Notes: generated by a model not told the origin, from the sequence alone. A stretch of 64,000 bases of DNA from DATFQE01 sp963739085 (GCA_963739085.1 CAVTZA010000004.1:310001-374000), one strand, 5' to 3'. Positions 24,681 through 34,511 are shown, counted from the stretch's first letter. Numbers and translations are program-made.

Positions 24681-25438
24681 TCCTCGTCGAGCGGGAGGAG
24701 CCGATCGCGGTCGTCCTGCTCAACCGGCCGAAGCAGCTGAACGCGCTCTCGACCGAGCTGATGGACGAGCTTGTCGGCGCGTTGAAGGAGCTCGACGCCG
24801 ACGAGGGGATTCGCGCGATCGTGGTCGGCGGCTCCGAGCGTGTCTTCGCTGCGGGCGCCGACATCGAGGAACTCTCACGTGCGACGCCGATCGACCTCTA
24901 CTACCAACGGCGCATGGACCGCTGGGAGGAGATCCGAAACCTCTGGACGCCGCTCGTCGCCGCGGTCTCGGGCTACTGCCTCGGCGGCGGCTGCGAGCTC
25001 GCGCTCGCGTGCGACATCGTGGTCGCCTCTGAGACCGCGCAGCTCGGCCAGCCCGAGACGAACCTCGGGATCCTCCCCGGGGCGGGCGGGACGCAGCGCT
25101 GGACCCGCGTCGCCGGGAAGGCGATCGCGATGGACGTCATCCTGAGCGGCCGCTTCCTCTCGGCGCGCGAGGCGCTGGCGGCAGGCCTGGTGTCACGAGT
25201 CGTGGCCAAGGAGGCCTGGCTCGAGGAGGCGAAGCGGGTCGCGCATGCGATCGCGTCGAAGCCGCCGGTCGCGATCCGGCTGGCCAAGGAGGCGGTCGAC
25301 CGCGCGTACGAGACCACGTTGACGCTCGGGCTCGAGTACGAGCGTCGGGCGTTGTACCTGGCGTTCGCCTCGGAGGACGCGAAGGAGGGCCTGACGGCGT
25401 TCATGGAGAAGCGGCCGCCGCAGTTCAGGGGGCGCTAG
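24665..25438 (+). CDS. Enoyl-CoA hydratase, non-canonical start
   Basis: About 257 residues with canonical crotonase motifs: AAGADIEELS, GYCLGGGCELALACDIVV, GQPETNLGILPGAGGTQRWTR (catalytic Glu in PETNLG and PGAGGTQ) and ARLAKEAV-like tail. It should hydrate trans-2-enoyl-CoA. The coherent protein begins inside the upstream gene (SEPLILVEREEPIAV) but no ATG, GTG or TTG is available there. An ATT at 24665, about 10 nt after an AAGGAGG ribosome site, is my best start; a CTG at 24677 is the alternative. A small indel in this stretch would also explain the missing start. Confidence 0.78.
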   Translation: MSEPLILVEREEPIAVVLLNRPKQLNALSTELMDELVGALKELDADEGIRAIVVGGSERVFAAGADIEELSRATPIDLYYQRRMDRWEEIRNLWTPLVAAVSGYCLGGGCELALACDIVVASETAQLGQPETNLGILPGAGGTQRWTRVAGKAIAMDVILSGRFLSAREALAAGLVSRVVAKEAWLEEAKRVAHAIASKPPVAIRLAKEAVDRAYETTLTLGLEYERRALYLAFASEDAKEGLTAFMEKRPPQFRGR

Positions 25439-25482
25439 TCCGCCGAGTTGACTTCTCGGCAGCGGATGCCAGACTCGGGCGC

Positions 25483-26460
25483 ATGCGGCGATGGGTCTTG
25501 GCCCTGGCGGTTGCCGGGGCGCTCGGAGGCTCCACGGGCAGCGCAGGGACGCTCGAGGACGGCGGCCGGATCGTGCTGCGCGGCGAGGGCTCGGGGATCG
25601 TCCATTACGTCGCCGAGGGCCCTGGACTTCCGGGAGGTAGGTCTGAAGGCGACTGTTCGCGGCAGTGCGAAATTACCTGGCCGCTACAGGGGTTGACGAT
25701 CACGCTCACTGCGACGCCGGTCGAGGACTCCCGCTTCGGCGGCTGGGGTGGTCTGTGCGCGGCGGCCGGGACGAACCGCATATGCACCTTCACGGGGACT
25801 GCCGGGATCAATGTGGTCGAGGCTCGTTTCCTGCCGCCGAAGATCGACATCGTGCGGCTGCCGATGCGCGGGACGACGACGCTGCAGCTTGCGCCGTCGT
25901 TCGTCCAGAAGCTGCAAAGGCAGGGCTGGAGGCTGCAGGCGATAGCGCCCGCCACGCTGCGCGGCAAGACCCTCAAGCTGCCGATCGCGCCCACAGGACC
26001 GCTGTCGATCTACCGCAGCACGTCGTCATTGCAGGTCGAGAAGTCTGTCCGCGGGTGCTTCGTCACTCTCAGTCCCACTTACACGATCCATCACGCCGGC
26101 GGTATCCGTCTCTCTCGTCCGGGTGGAAGTCGCTACAGGCTGCCACTCGACAAGCCTGCTATCAGCCAGCGCACCAGCCCCTCCAGCTTTCTCTTCCGGG
26201 ACGCGCGCGACCCCAGCGTCGCAAAGAGCGGCAATGTCACCAAGGGTCGACCGGGTTTCAGCGCGACCATCGTCGATGGCAAGACCTACGGAGGAGGCCT
26301 CCTTGTGAGCAAATCGACCTTCCGGGTCAAGTTCGGCACGAGGGTGACCAGCGACTCCTGGGACAATCTCGTCACGGACTCGGCCAAGCCGGCCATCACG
26401 TCTGGCCCCTTCGCCGCCGTGGAGTTGAACGCGCGCGTGCCGCCGAGCGCCTGTTCCTAG
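25483..26460 (+). CDS. Secreted protein of unknown function
   Basis: 325 residues with a Sec signal peptide (MRRWVLALAVAGALGGSTGSAG). The N-terminal third contains a bacterial-repeat-like module (LTITLTATPVEDSRFGGWGGLCAAAG...CTFTG) with four cysteines that could form disulfides; the remainder is beta-rich (HHAGGIRLSRPGGSRYRLPL, RPGFSATIVDGKTYGG) without enzyme motifs. Preceded by TTGACT (25448-25453) and CAGACT (25470-25475), 16 nt apart, with the ATG 7 nt later, so a near-leaderless transcript is plausible. Overlaps the convergent protease gene by four bases. Confidence 0.65.
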   Translation: MRRWVLALAVAGALGGSTGSAGTLEDGGRIVLRGEGSGIVHYVAEGPGLPGGRSEGDCSRQCEITWPLQGLTITLTATPVEDSRFGGWGGLCAAAGTNRICTFTGTAGINVVEARFLPPKIDIVRLPMRGTTTLQLAPSFVQKLQRQGWRLQAIAPATLRGKTLKLPIAPTGPLSIYRSTSSLQVEKSVRGCFVTLSPTYTIHHAGGIRLSRPGGSRYRLPLDKPAISQRTSPSSFLFRDARDPSVAKSGNVTKGRPGFSATIVDGKTYGGGLLVSKSTFRVKFGTRVTSDSWDNLVTDSAKPAITSGPFAAVELNARVPPSACS

Positions 26461-27476
26461 ACCTCGAGCTCTGCCGGAACGAGCTCGACCTCGAGCACGC
26501 GGCCCGCGCGGGCGACGGTCGCCTGCACGCTCACGCCGATCTTCTCGCCCGCCATCAGCCGTTGCAGGTCGGTCGCGTCGGCGACGGGCAGTCCGTCGAC
26601 CTCGACGATCAGGTCCTCAGCGCGCAGGCCGGCGCGCTGGGCCGGGCTGCCCGGGACGACCTCGAGCACCTCCACGCCGGCCTCCCGCCCGAGCTGTTTC
26701 GCTACGCGTGGCGGCAGCGGCCGCGACCCGCCTGCGATGCCGATGTAGGCGCGGCGGAAGCGGCCGTCCTTCATCAGGGCGCCGACGATCAACCTCGTGG
26801 TCGCGTTGATCGGCACGGCGAGCCCCACCCCCACGCCGGCGACGGCGGTGTTGATCCCGACGACGCGGCCGTTGCCGTCAGCGAGCGCGCCGCCGGAGTT
26901 GCCAGGGTTGAGGGCGGCGTCGGTCTGGATCACGTTCTCGACGATGCGGCTCGCCGACTCGGAACGGGTCGGAAGCGAGCGTCCGAGTGCGGAGACGACG
27001 CCGGCGGTGACGGAGCCGCCGAAACCGTTCGGGTTGCCGATCGCAACGACGAGCTGACCCACCCGGAGCCGCTCGGCGTCGCCGAGCTCGGCGGGAGCAA
27101 GGTCGGACGCCTCCGCCCGGAGCACGGCGAGGTCTGAGAGGGCGTCGGCGCCGACGAACTCGAGCTCGACCTCACGACCGTCGGCGAAGGACCCGCGCGC
27201 GCTTCGGCGACCGCCGGCGACGACGTGCGCCGAGGTGAGGAGGAAGCCGTCGGGCGTGATCACGACGCCGCTGCCGCCCCCGTCGACGACCCGCCCGCCG
27301 CGAACCCTGCGTGACACGCGGAGGTTGGCGACCGACGGCGAGAGCAGCTCCGCGACCCGCACGACCGCCTTCGAATACGCATCGAGAGCCTCGGCCTCGT
27401 CGAACGCGTCCTGCTCCGGCGCGGAGTCAGGGCGCCCGGGGCCGAGGAGCGAGTCGATGAACGTCAGCTCGGCCAT
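26457..27476 (-). CDS. HtrA/DegP-like trypsin-fold protease with PDZ domain, no export signal
   Basis: 339 residues: a protease domain with His84 in LLTSAHVVAG, Asp115 in LSDLAVLR and Ser194 in NPGNSGGAL, followed by a C-terminal PDZ domain (VLEVVPGSPAQRAGLRAEDLIVEVDG). All catalytic residues are present. Unlike most HtrA proteins, the N-terminus (MAELTFIDSLLGPG) has neither a signal peptide nor a membrane helix, so the product appears cytoplasmic unless the true start lies upstream; no such extension is open with a signal. Divergent from the crotonase at 27663. Confidence 0.85.
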   Translation of the reverse strand: MAELTFIDSLLGPGRPDSAPEQDAFDEAEALDAYSKAVVRVAELLSPSVANLRVSRRVRGGRVVDGGGSGVVITPDGFLLTSAHVVAGGRRSARGSFADGREVELEFVGADALSDLAVLRAEASDLAPAELGDAERLRVGQLVVAIGNPNGFGGSVTAGVVSALGRSLPTRSESASRIVENVIQTDAALNPGNSGGALADGNGRVVGINTAVAGVGVGLAVPINATTRLIVGALMKDGRFRRAYIGIAGGSRPLPPRVAKQLGREAGVEVLEVVPGSPAQRAGLRAEDLIVEVDGLPVADATDLQRLMAGEKIGVSVQATVARAGRVLEVELVPAELEV

Positions 27477-27662
27477 GACCCGAAGCTAGCAACGCCTTTC
27501 GGGTCTACGTCGATGAGCGAGCCCAGCGAGACGCACTCGGCGCGTGCTCGCCAACCCGCGCCGGGACCCGAGCCCCTCCCACCCCGGGGTTTCCAGCCCT
27601 CGAATTACCCTAGCGGCCGGAAGGTCACGACTTCGTTGCGGGAATGCGCCAAGATTGCGCCG

Positions 27663-28472
<810 letters not shown>

Positions 28473-28482
28473 CCACCTACTG

Positions 28483-29515
28483 GACCGCGGATTTCCGTTG
28501 GGATCCGATTAGGCGCGTTTGTGTCACTGTTCCGTGCGCACCGCCGACTGCGAGGTCGCTGCGGACAGGAGTGGAACTCAGGAGGTCGTGCGGCGACCCA
28601 ATGCCCCCAGGTCAGCTGATCAAGCAACGGCCATAGCCGGCGGCTTCACGAGCCGAAGCAGGAGGAAACCAGGCTCGCGGTGGAGCTTCTGCCACGTCTC
28701 CGGCCACCGCTCGCGCATGGAGTCCGTGGGCAGGGGCTCGACCAGCCGCTCGATCAGAAATCCTGCTTCGGCGACCGCAGCGCAGAGCGACGTCAGCGGT
28801 TCCCTCCAGAAGCGGACGGAGTAGGTGGTGTCATCCCGATCCCAGACGTCCACCTCCTCGCGGACGTCGAAGTAGGAGCCGCCTTTCCGCAGCCAGTCGG
28901 TGGTCGGATGCTGAGTCGAGAGCACCACCCGGCCGCCCGGGCGGAGCACTCGGAAGAACTCGCGTAGCGTGGCGGCCCGGTCATCCACGTGATGGATAAC
29001 CAGGGGACAGAGAACGACGTCGAACTCCTCGTCTGCGAACGGGAGCGGCTCGTTCAGGTCGGCGCGGCGCACGACGGCGCGCGAGCCGAGTCGACGCTGG
29101 GCGAGCTCGACCATCGGCTCGCTCGCGTCCACGGCCACGACGTCAGCGCCGCGCGCCAGAAGCTCCTCTGCGTAGAGACCCGGCCCGCAGCCCGCATCGA
29201 GCACGCGCCAGCCTTCGACCTCGCCGAGAAGCGCCAAGACCGCTGGGCGGTCGTAGTGGGCGTTGTACGCGCTGTCGTTCGCGTGTGCCTCGAAGACAGG
29301 AGCCATCTCGTCATAGGGAGTAGCCACGCCCCGATCTTGCCGCATCGGCTTCGCCTCGCCGGCAATTGGCTTCAGAGCTCCCGGACTGCAGTGCATGAGT
29401 CGTGCTCGCATGTGGAGACTCGAGAGCGCCGGACGTGATCTGACCGGGAAGCGTCTTACCTGCCCAATCAGGCAACGATTGTGCCGTCGGATCGTCCCAA
29501 CGGAAATCCGCGGTC
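28483..29515. other. Segment bounded by a 20-bp perfect inverted repeat
   Basis: GACCGCGGATTTCCGTTGGG at 28483-28502 recurs as its exact reverse complement at 29496-29515, and similarity continues inward (ATCCGATT-like, with a 3-nt gap on one side). The 1,033-bp segment holds one methyltransferase gene on the minus strand and about 150 bp of non-coding DNA on each side. No transposase is encoded. The arms sit directly next to the stop codons of the flanking genes. It may be a non-autonomous mobile element, a cassette, or paired terminator-like structures. Confidence 0.55.
28620..29345 (-). CDS. Class I SAM-dependent methyltransferase
   Basis: 241 residues from the ATG at 29345 (upstream ATG 29411 and a GTG at 29327 are possible). 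SAM-binding motif I is VLDAGCGPGLYAEEL, motif II VAVDASEPMVELAQ, then DVVLCPLVIHHVDD and FRVLRPGGRVVLSTQHP (motif III). The YDEMAPVFEAHANDSAYNAHYDRPAVL start resembles ubiquinone/menaquinone-type or small-molecule methyltransferases. Substrate unknown. It is the only gene within the inverted-repeat-bounded segment. Confidence 0.85.
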   Translation of the reverse strand: MRQDRGVATPYDEMAPVFEAHANDSAYNAHYDRPAVLALLGEVEGWRVLDAGCGPGLYAEELLARGADVVAVDASEPMVELAQRRLGSRAVVRRADLNEPLPFADEEFDVVLCPLVIHHVDDRAATLREFFRVLRPGGRVVLSTQHPTTDWLRKGGSYFDVREEVDVWDRDDTTYSVRFWREPLTSLCAAVAEAGFLIERLVEPLPTDSMRERWPETWQKLHREPGFLLLRLVKPPAMAVA

Positions 29516-29525
29516 TAGCCAGCTA

Positions 29526-29987
29526 CTACGCCTCGCGCGCGCAGACGACGAAGCCGATCTGCTCTGCGATCTGGTTCGCCTCGGCCGCCAGCTGCGCCTG
29601 CTGCTGCAGATTGCTGTCGAGTGACGCCTGGTCGCCCGAGGCGGCGGCCTTCTGCGCGGCATCGTTGAGGTCGAGCTCCTGCTCCAGGAGCACGAGGACG
29701 CGCTCGATGTCCTCGCGGTCGGAGTCGTCCGCCGGGCGCTCGAGGCCCTTGAGCTTGTCGAGCTGCTCACGGGCGACCGGCAGCGCGCGCTCGAGGTAGG
29801 AGCCGAGCTCGGACGGCGAGCCGGTCAGGGGCCGCGGGATCCGGCTCAGGCGGACCTGGTAGTCGCCGCAGATGCCGTCGGCCTTGGCGACGTAGTCGTC
29901 GGTGGCGACGCCCTCGCCGCCACCGCCGCCTCCACCGCAGCCGGCGCTTGCGAGCGCGATCAGGACAAGGACGACCAGGCGGCGCAT
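29526..29987 (-). CDS. Lipoprotein of unknown function
   Basis: 153 residues with a lipoprotein signal and lipobox ASAGC, then a Gly-rich linker. The mature part is helical (ELGSYLERALPVAREQLDKLKGL, QASLDSNLQQQAQLAAEANQIAEQIG) with two cysteines, one in ADGICGDY and one near the C-terminus in FVVCAREA, probably disulfide-bonded. This layout is common for small actinobacterial lipoproteins with four-helix bundles. Role unknown. Ten bases downstream of the methyltransferase gene at 29998. Confidence 0.75.
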   Translation of the reverse strand: MRRLVVLVLIALASAGCGGGGGGGEGVATDDYVAKADGICGDYQVRLSRIPRPLTGSPSELGSYLERALPVAREQLDKLKGLERPADDSDREDIERVLVLLEQELDLNDAAQKAAASGDQASLDSNLQQQAQLAAEANQIAEQIGFVVCAREA

Positions 29988-29997
29988 CGGCTCGACT

Positions 29998-30882
29998 CTA
30001 GCCCGGCTTCGTCGCCCAGAGGTACGTCGAGGCCATGCGCCACCGCCCCCGGCCCTCCTCCACGCGCGGCCGCACGTACTCGACGAAGCGCTCCGTCTCC
30101 TCGGGCGTCAGCGCCTGCGCCATCGCCTCGGCGAACGTCGGGATCTTCGGGTTGCCGGAGCTGTTGACGAAGCCCTCCCACGACCGCGGCTCGTGGGGCT
30201 CCACGACCAGCCTGACGTCGGCGCGCACCGGGAAAAAGCCTGCCGCCTCGGCCTGACGCACCAGGTCGCGTTCGTCGAAGTCGAGCATCGGGTCTGACGC
30301 AGGCTGCAACTCCTCGAAGAGCGCGTCGAGCTTGGCGCCCGCCGTCTCCAACCCCGGAACGTCGAGCGCCAGGAACTCGCGTCGTCGCTCCTCCTTGCCG
30401 AAGGAGTTGATCGGCTCGAAGAGGGAGATCCGACCGCCAGGTCGCAGCACGCGGAAGAACTCGGCGAACGCGGCGGGCTTGTCGTGCACGTAGATCAGCA
30501 CCGAGCGCGTCGTCACGACGTCGACGGAGCCCGAGTCGATCGCAGCCAGGTCGTCGGCAGGCGCGTCGAGGAACTCGCAGCGCTCGATCAGCCCGAGGTC
30601 CCTCGCGATCGCTCTCGACTCGTCCAGGAGCGGCGCCGAGACGTCTACGAAGACCACACGGCCGGCGCCGCGCTCCAGCGCGCCGAACGCCACGAGCCCG
30701 TTGCCGCAGCCGACGTCGACCAGCGTTTCGCCTGCGCGCAACCCCGCGTTGTCGAGGATCCGCTCGCGCGCCTTCGCGAGGTGAGCGACCGTGCGCGCCT
30801 CGAAGGCCTCGTCGCCACCCGAGCGGCGCCGCCGGAGCCAGGCGGCCCAGCGATCCTCGCTCACCTGCGTCACCGAGGACAT
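29998..30882 (-). CDS. Class I SAM-dependent methyltransferase
   Basis: 294 residues. SAM motifs are LVDVGCGNGLVAFGALERG, VVFVDVSAPLLDESRAIAR and FRVLRPGGRISLFEPINSFG. A C-terminal extension of about 100 residues (FDERDLVRQAEAAGF, then SWEGFVNSSGNPKIPTFAEAM) probably forms the substrate cap. The FVNSSGNPKIPTFAEA segment suggests a small-molecule or macrolide-type acceptor, but this is weak. Divergent from the aminotransferase at 30910 across a 27-bp gap. Confidence 0.83.
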   Translation of the reverse strand: MSSVTQVSEDRWAAWLRRRRSGGDEAFEARTVAHLAKARERILDNAGLRAGETLVDVGCGNGLVAFGALERGAGRVVFVDVSAPLLDESRAIARDLGLIERCEFLDAPADDLAAIDSGSVDVVTTRSVLIYVHDKPAAFAEFFRVLRPGGRISLFEPINSFGKEERRREFLALDVPGLETAGAKLDALFEELQPASDPMLDFDERDLVRQAEAAGFFPVRADVRLVVEPHEPRSWEGFVNSSGNPKIPTFAEAMAQALTPEETERFVEYVRPRVEEGRGRWRMASTYLWATKPG

Positions 30883-30897
30883 TCTGCCCGGCGCCAG

Positions 30898-30903
30898 TAG
30901 GCT
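30898..30903 (+). promoter_or_regulatory. -10 box of probable leaderless promoter
   Basis: TAGGCT, 6 nt before the GTG at 30910. Confidence 0.5.
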
Positions 30904-30909
30904 CGCCTA

Positions 30910-31998
30910 GTGACCGGGCGCGACCTCTTCCTGCTCGATCCGGAGGTCGCCTACCTGAACCACGGTGCGTTCGGAGCCTGCCCGCGCCCGGTGTTCGAGG
31001 CCTATCAGCGGTGGCAGCTCGAGCTCGAGCGCGAGCCCGTCGACCTGCTCGCGCGCCGACTCGCCGGCGAGCTCGCGCGCGTTCGCGCCGCGCTCGGCGA
31101 GTACGTCGCCGCCGCTGCCCAGGACCTCGTGCTCGTCCAGAACGCGACCTGGGCGTTTAACACGGTCATGCGCTCGCTGCGTCTCGCTCCCGGCGACGAG
31201 ATCCTGACCACGACCCACGAGTACGGAGCGAACGAGGTCCTGCTCGAGTTCGTCGCGGAACGGACCGGCGCCCGCGTCATTCGGGCGGCGGGAGCGGATG
31301 CAGACGAGATCTGGGCCGCGGCGACGGAACGGACGCGCGTTCTAGTCGCCAGCCATGTCACGGCGCGCACCGCCTTGCTCCTGCCCGTGGAGGAGCTCTG
31401 CCGCAGGGCACGCGAGGCGGGCGTGGTCTCGGTCGTCGACGGTGCTCACGCCCCTGGCCAGGTCCCGCTCGACCTGGAGCGGCTTGGGGCGGACTTCTAT
31501 GCGGGCAACTGCCACAAGTGGCTCTGCGCCCCAAAGGGCGCGGGCTTTCTCCACGCCAGGCGCGAGCGACAGGAACTGCTCGACCCACTCGTCGTGGGCT
31601 GGTCGTCCCGGGAGGCGGAGTTCGCGCTGCGGCACGACTGGCGGAGCACGCGCGACCCGGCTGCCTATCTCGCGGTTCCCAACGCGATCGAGTTCGTGCG
31701 CGAGCACGCGCGGGCAGTCGAATGCCGAGCGCTGCTTCGGAGAGGATCCGAGCTCCTGTCGGCGGCCGGATTCCTGCCGTTTGCTCCCGACCAGGGTCTG
31801 CAGATGGCGAGCTTCCGGCTCCCGAGCTGCGACGCCGAGGAGGTCGAGCGCCGGCTGCGCGAGGAGTTCCGGATCGAGGTGCCGGTCCGAGCATGGAACG
31901 GGCACCCACTGATCCGCGTGTCGGTCGCGCCCTACAACACCGCCGACGATCTCGAGCGGCTGGAGGCGGCGCTGCGCATGATCTTCCCGGCCGCGTAG
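30910..31998 (+). CDS. Class V aminotransferase / isopenicillin-N-epimerase-like PLP enzyme
   Basis: 362 residues. VAYLNHGAFGACPRPVFEAY is the conserved start, VQNATWAFNTVMRS and SVVDGAHAPGQVPLDL bind PLP (the Asp pairs with the pyridine N), and YAGNCHKWLCAPKGAGFL carries the Schiff-base Lys in HKW. The pattern is that of isopenicillin N epimerase-like and cysteine-desulfurase-related enzymes. Reaction uncertain: epimerase, C-S lyase or aminotransferase. GTG start with TAGGCT box. Confidence 0.85.
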   Translation: MTGRDLFLLDPEVAYLNHGAFGACPRPVFEAYQRWQLELEREPVDLLARRLAGELARVRAALGEYVAAAAQDLVLVQNATWAFNTVMRSLRLAPGDEILTTTHEYGANEVLLEFVAERTGARVIRAAGADADEIWAAATERTRVLVASHVTARTALLLPVEELCRRAREAGVVSVVDGAHAPGQVPLDLERLGADFYAGNCHKWLCAPKGAGFLHARRERQELLDPLVVGWSSREAEFALRHDWRSTRDPAAYLAVPNAIEFVREHARAVECRALLRRGSELLSAAGFLPFAPDQGLQMASFRLPSCDAEEVERRLREEFRIEVPVRAWNGHPLIRVSVAPYNTADDLERLEAALRMIFPAA

Positions 31999-32111
31999 TC
32001 CGCCGGCGTTACCGGTTCGTGACCGGACCATGGACACGGCCGGACCGGCCGACTGCATCGTCCTCTCGAGGCCGCCGCCAGAGAGCGGCCGACGACCAGA
32101 GAGGAGTCGAG

Positions 32112-32504
32112 ATGCACACTCGCAACACGCACCTCCGCACATGGATCGCAGCGGCTCTCGCAGCAGCTGCCGTCGCTGCACCGGCCGCGCAGGCAGGGGG
32201 CCCCGACGATCGCGCGGTGTACCGCGGAAGCCCGCTGGTCGCGCCCGCGAGCCAGAGCCCGGACGACCGCGCGCTCTACCGCGGCGCCTCGGAGAGCAGC
32301 CTGGCCGTCGACGATCGTCCGTTCGCGCGGAACGCGGCCGCCATCGATCCCGGCAACCCCACCATCGAGATCGTCAACTCGCCGAGCGGCTTCGACTGGA
32401 GCGACGCGGCCGTGGGCGGCACCTTCGGCGTCATGGTCGCCCTCGTCGGCATCGGCGCGATCCTGATCGTGCAGCGCCGCCGCCACACCCTCACCCCCGC
32501 CTAG
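32112..32504 (+). CDS. Secreted/membrane-tethered small protein with repeated DDRA-YRG motif
   Basis: 130 residues: signal peptide (to about residue 28, AAPAAQAGG), a short ectodomain with GPDDRAVYRG and SPDDRALYRG repeats and a related AVDDRPFAR, then a C-terminal membrane helix (FGVMVALVGIGAILIV) followed by a QRRRH basic stop-transfer. GAGGAG ribosome site before the ATG at 32112. The repeats look like short linear motifs rather than a folded domain. Function unknown. Confidence 0.7.
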   Translation: MHTRNTHLRTWIAAALAAAAVAAPAAQAGGPDDRAVYRGSPLVAPASQSPDDRALYRGASESSLAVDDRPFARNAAAIDPGNPTIEIVNSPSGFDWSDAAVGGTFGVMVALVGIGAILIVQRRRHTLTPA

Positions 32505-32565
32505 GCCTCTCTGGCCGCCTCGTCTCGGCGGACGTCACACGACGTCCGCCGACAGGGCGGCGGAG

Positions 32566-32571
32566 TAGGCT
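32566..32571 (+). promoter_or_regulatory. -10 box of probable leaderless promoter
   Basis: TAGGCT, 6 nt before the ATG at 32578. Confidence 0.5.
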
Positions 32572-32577
32572 CGAGCC

Positions 32578-33340
32578 ATGTGCTTCGAGCTCGACTCGCT
32601 GCCGCCGATCCCCGTGATCGGCGGCGCCGCCGTGTCACACGACGACCTCGTGCTCCAGGCCGCCGACGGCACGGAGCTCGCCGCATTCGCCGCGGCGCCC
32701 GATCGGACGCTCGGCGTCGGCGTCCTGATCCTGCCCGACGTCCGAGGGCTCTACCGCTTCTACGAGGAGCTGGCCCTTCGCTTCGCCGAACGCGGCTACC
32801 CGGCGGTCGCGATCGACTACTTCGGGCGGACGGCCGGCGTCGGCAAGCGAAGCGACGACTTCTCGTACCGGGAGCACGTCGACCAGACGACGCCCGGAGG
32901 GCATCCAGGCCGACGTGGGCGCGGGCGTTGCGCACCTGCGCTCGCCGGCGGCCGAGTCGTGCCGCTCGGTCTTCACCGTCGGCTTCTGCTTCGGCGGTCG
33001 CCATTCCTGGCTCGCCGCGGCGGCCGGGCACGGGCTGGCCGGTGCGGTCGGCTTCTACGGACGGCCGGGCCCCGGCGCGGACGGCTCGCCGGGCCCGGTG
33101 CAGCGGGCCTCCGAGATCCGCGCGCCGATCCTCGGCCTGATGGGCGGCGCCGATCAGGCGATCAGCGCGGAGGACGTGGCGGAGTTCGACCGCGCGCTCG
33201 AGACCGCGGGTGTCGAGCACGAGCTCGTCACCTACGACGGCGCGCCGCACAGCTTCTTCGACCGGAAGTACGAGGAGCACGCCGAGGCTTCGGAGGACGC
33301 GTGGAGGCGCGTCCTCGCCTTTCTCGAGCGCTACGGCTAG
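32578..33340 (+). CDS. Dienelactone hydrolase family protein, single frameshift
   Basis: Two frames together give a 250-residue dienelactone hydrolase. The first ends YREHVDQTTP; the second resumes VGAGVAHLRSP with nucleophile elbow VGFCFGGRHSW (Cys as in true dienelactone hydrolases), Asp in LMGGADQAIS and His in GAPHSFFD. Removing one G near 32898 restores the frame. The family hydrolyses dienelactones or other esters in aromatic catabolism. Starts MCFELDS, conserved in actinobacterial homologs; TAGGCT box 6 nt upstream. Confidence 0.78.
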
Positions 33341-33346
33341 AGCCGC

Positions 33347-34511
33347 GTGCCGGTCGGATACCTCGTCTCGACGGGGCTCATGGCCTGGTGCACGCTGTTC
33401 GCGCTGGCGCCGCCGCGGCCGCCCCGGTCGAGCCCGTCGAACCTCGCCTACTGGTTCGGGTTCCTGGTCAACGAGGTGCCGTTCGTGGCCTTCTACTGGC
33501 TGCTCGCATCGACGTTGCTCGCGCTCGGTCAGGGCGACCTCGACACGCCGCTCGGCTGGGTCGGGCTCGGCTTGTCGCTCCTGACGACGGTCGGTCTCGC
33601 AATCCTCGTCCGGCCGCAGCCTGCAGGCCGCACCGGCTCTGGATCGCGCCCTGAGCGAAGGTCTCGGCGCTGGATGGCGGGAGGCGGTCGACCCCGAACT
33701 GGCGGCCGGGCTGCGCCGCCGCCTCCCGTTCGCCCGGATCTTGCTTGCCCCGTTCGTCTTCCGTCGGCGCGACGTCGAGCGGATCGCGAACATCAGCTAC
33801 GGGGACGCGGGCAGGGCGAACCTGCTCGACGTCTACCGCCGCCGTTCCGCGCCCTCGGACGGTCCGACGCTCGTCTATTTCCACGGAGGCGCGTTCCGCA
33901 GCGGGCGCAAGAATCGTGAGGCGCGTCCGCTCCTCTATCGCCTCGCGAGCCAGGGCTGGGTGTGCGTCAGCGCGAACTACCGCCTGAGGCCGGCGACGTT
34001 CCCCGACCACCTGATCGACGTGAAGAAGGTCATCGCCTGGGTGCGCGAACACGGCCGGGAGTACGGGGCCGACCCGGATGTGCTCTTCGCGGCGGGCAGC
34101 TCCGCCGGCGCGCACCTGGCGTCGACGGCTGCGCTGACGGCCAACGATCCGCAGCTCCAGCCCGGGTTCGAGCATGCGGACACGTCGGTGAGCGCCGTCG
34201 TCTGCCTCTACGGCTATTACGGCTCCACGAGGACCGCTGGGCGCCCGTCGTCACCCCTCGACTACCTCGAGAGGGATGCGCCGCCGTTCTTCGTCGTTCA
34301 CGGCGAACGGGACACGTTGGTGCTCGTCGAGGACGCGCGCCGGTTCGTCGACGCCCTTCGGAACAGCTCGTCGGAGCCGGTCGTCTACGCCGAGCTGCCG
34401 GGCGCGCAGCACACGTTCGACCTCTTCCACTCGATCCGGTTCGAGTCGGTCGTCGACGCGGTCGAGGCGTTTGCGGCCTGGGTGCGATCGCCCAGGCACG
34501 ACTCTCGGTAG
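33347..34511 (+). CDS. Membrane-linked alpha/beta hydrolase (carboxylesterase), single frameshift
   Basis: The GTG at 33347 begins a hydrophobic N-terminal part (residues 1-85, several helices: LVSTGLMAWCTLFALAP, PFVAFYWLLASTLLAL). Near 33610 the protein continues in the next frame with LQAAPALDRALSEGLGAGWREAV, then an esterase domain: oxyanion HGGAF, nucleophile Ser in AAGSSAGAHLAS, Asp in HGERDTLVL and His in GAQHTFD. One extra C explains the shift. The product is a membrane-anchored lipase/esterase of the HSL-like class; substrate unknown. Confidence 0.75.

Noticed and set aside
27477..27662. Riboswitch or small RNA upstream of the PaaG-like gene
   Set aside because: The ~190-bp gap shows no recognisable aptamer fold, and the surrounding metabolism gives no candidate ligand.
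28473..28619. Small gene in the gap after the PaaG-like gene
   Set aside because: No start with ribosome site and no coherent frame; the stretch is better explained by the inverted-repeat arm.
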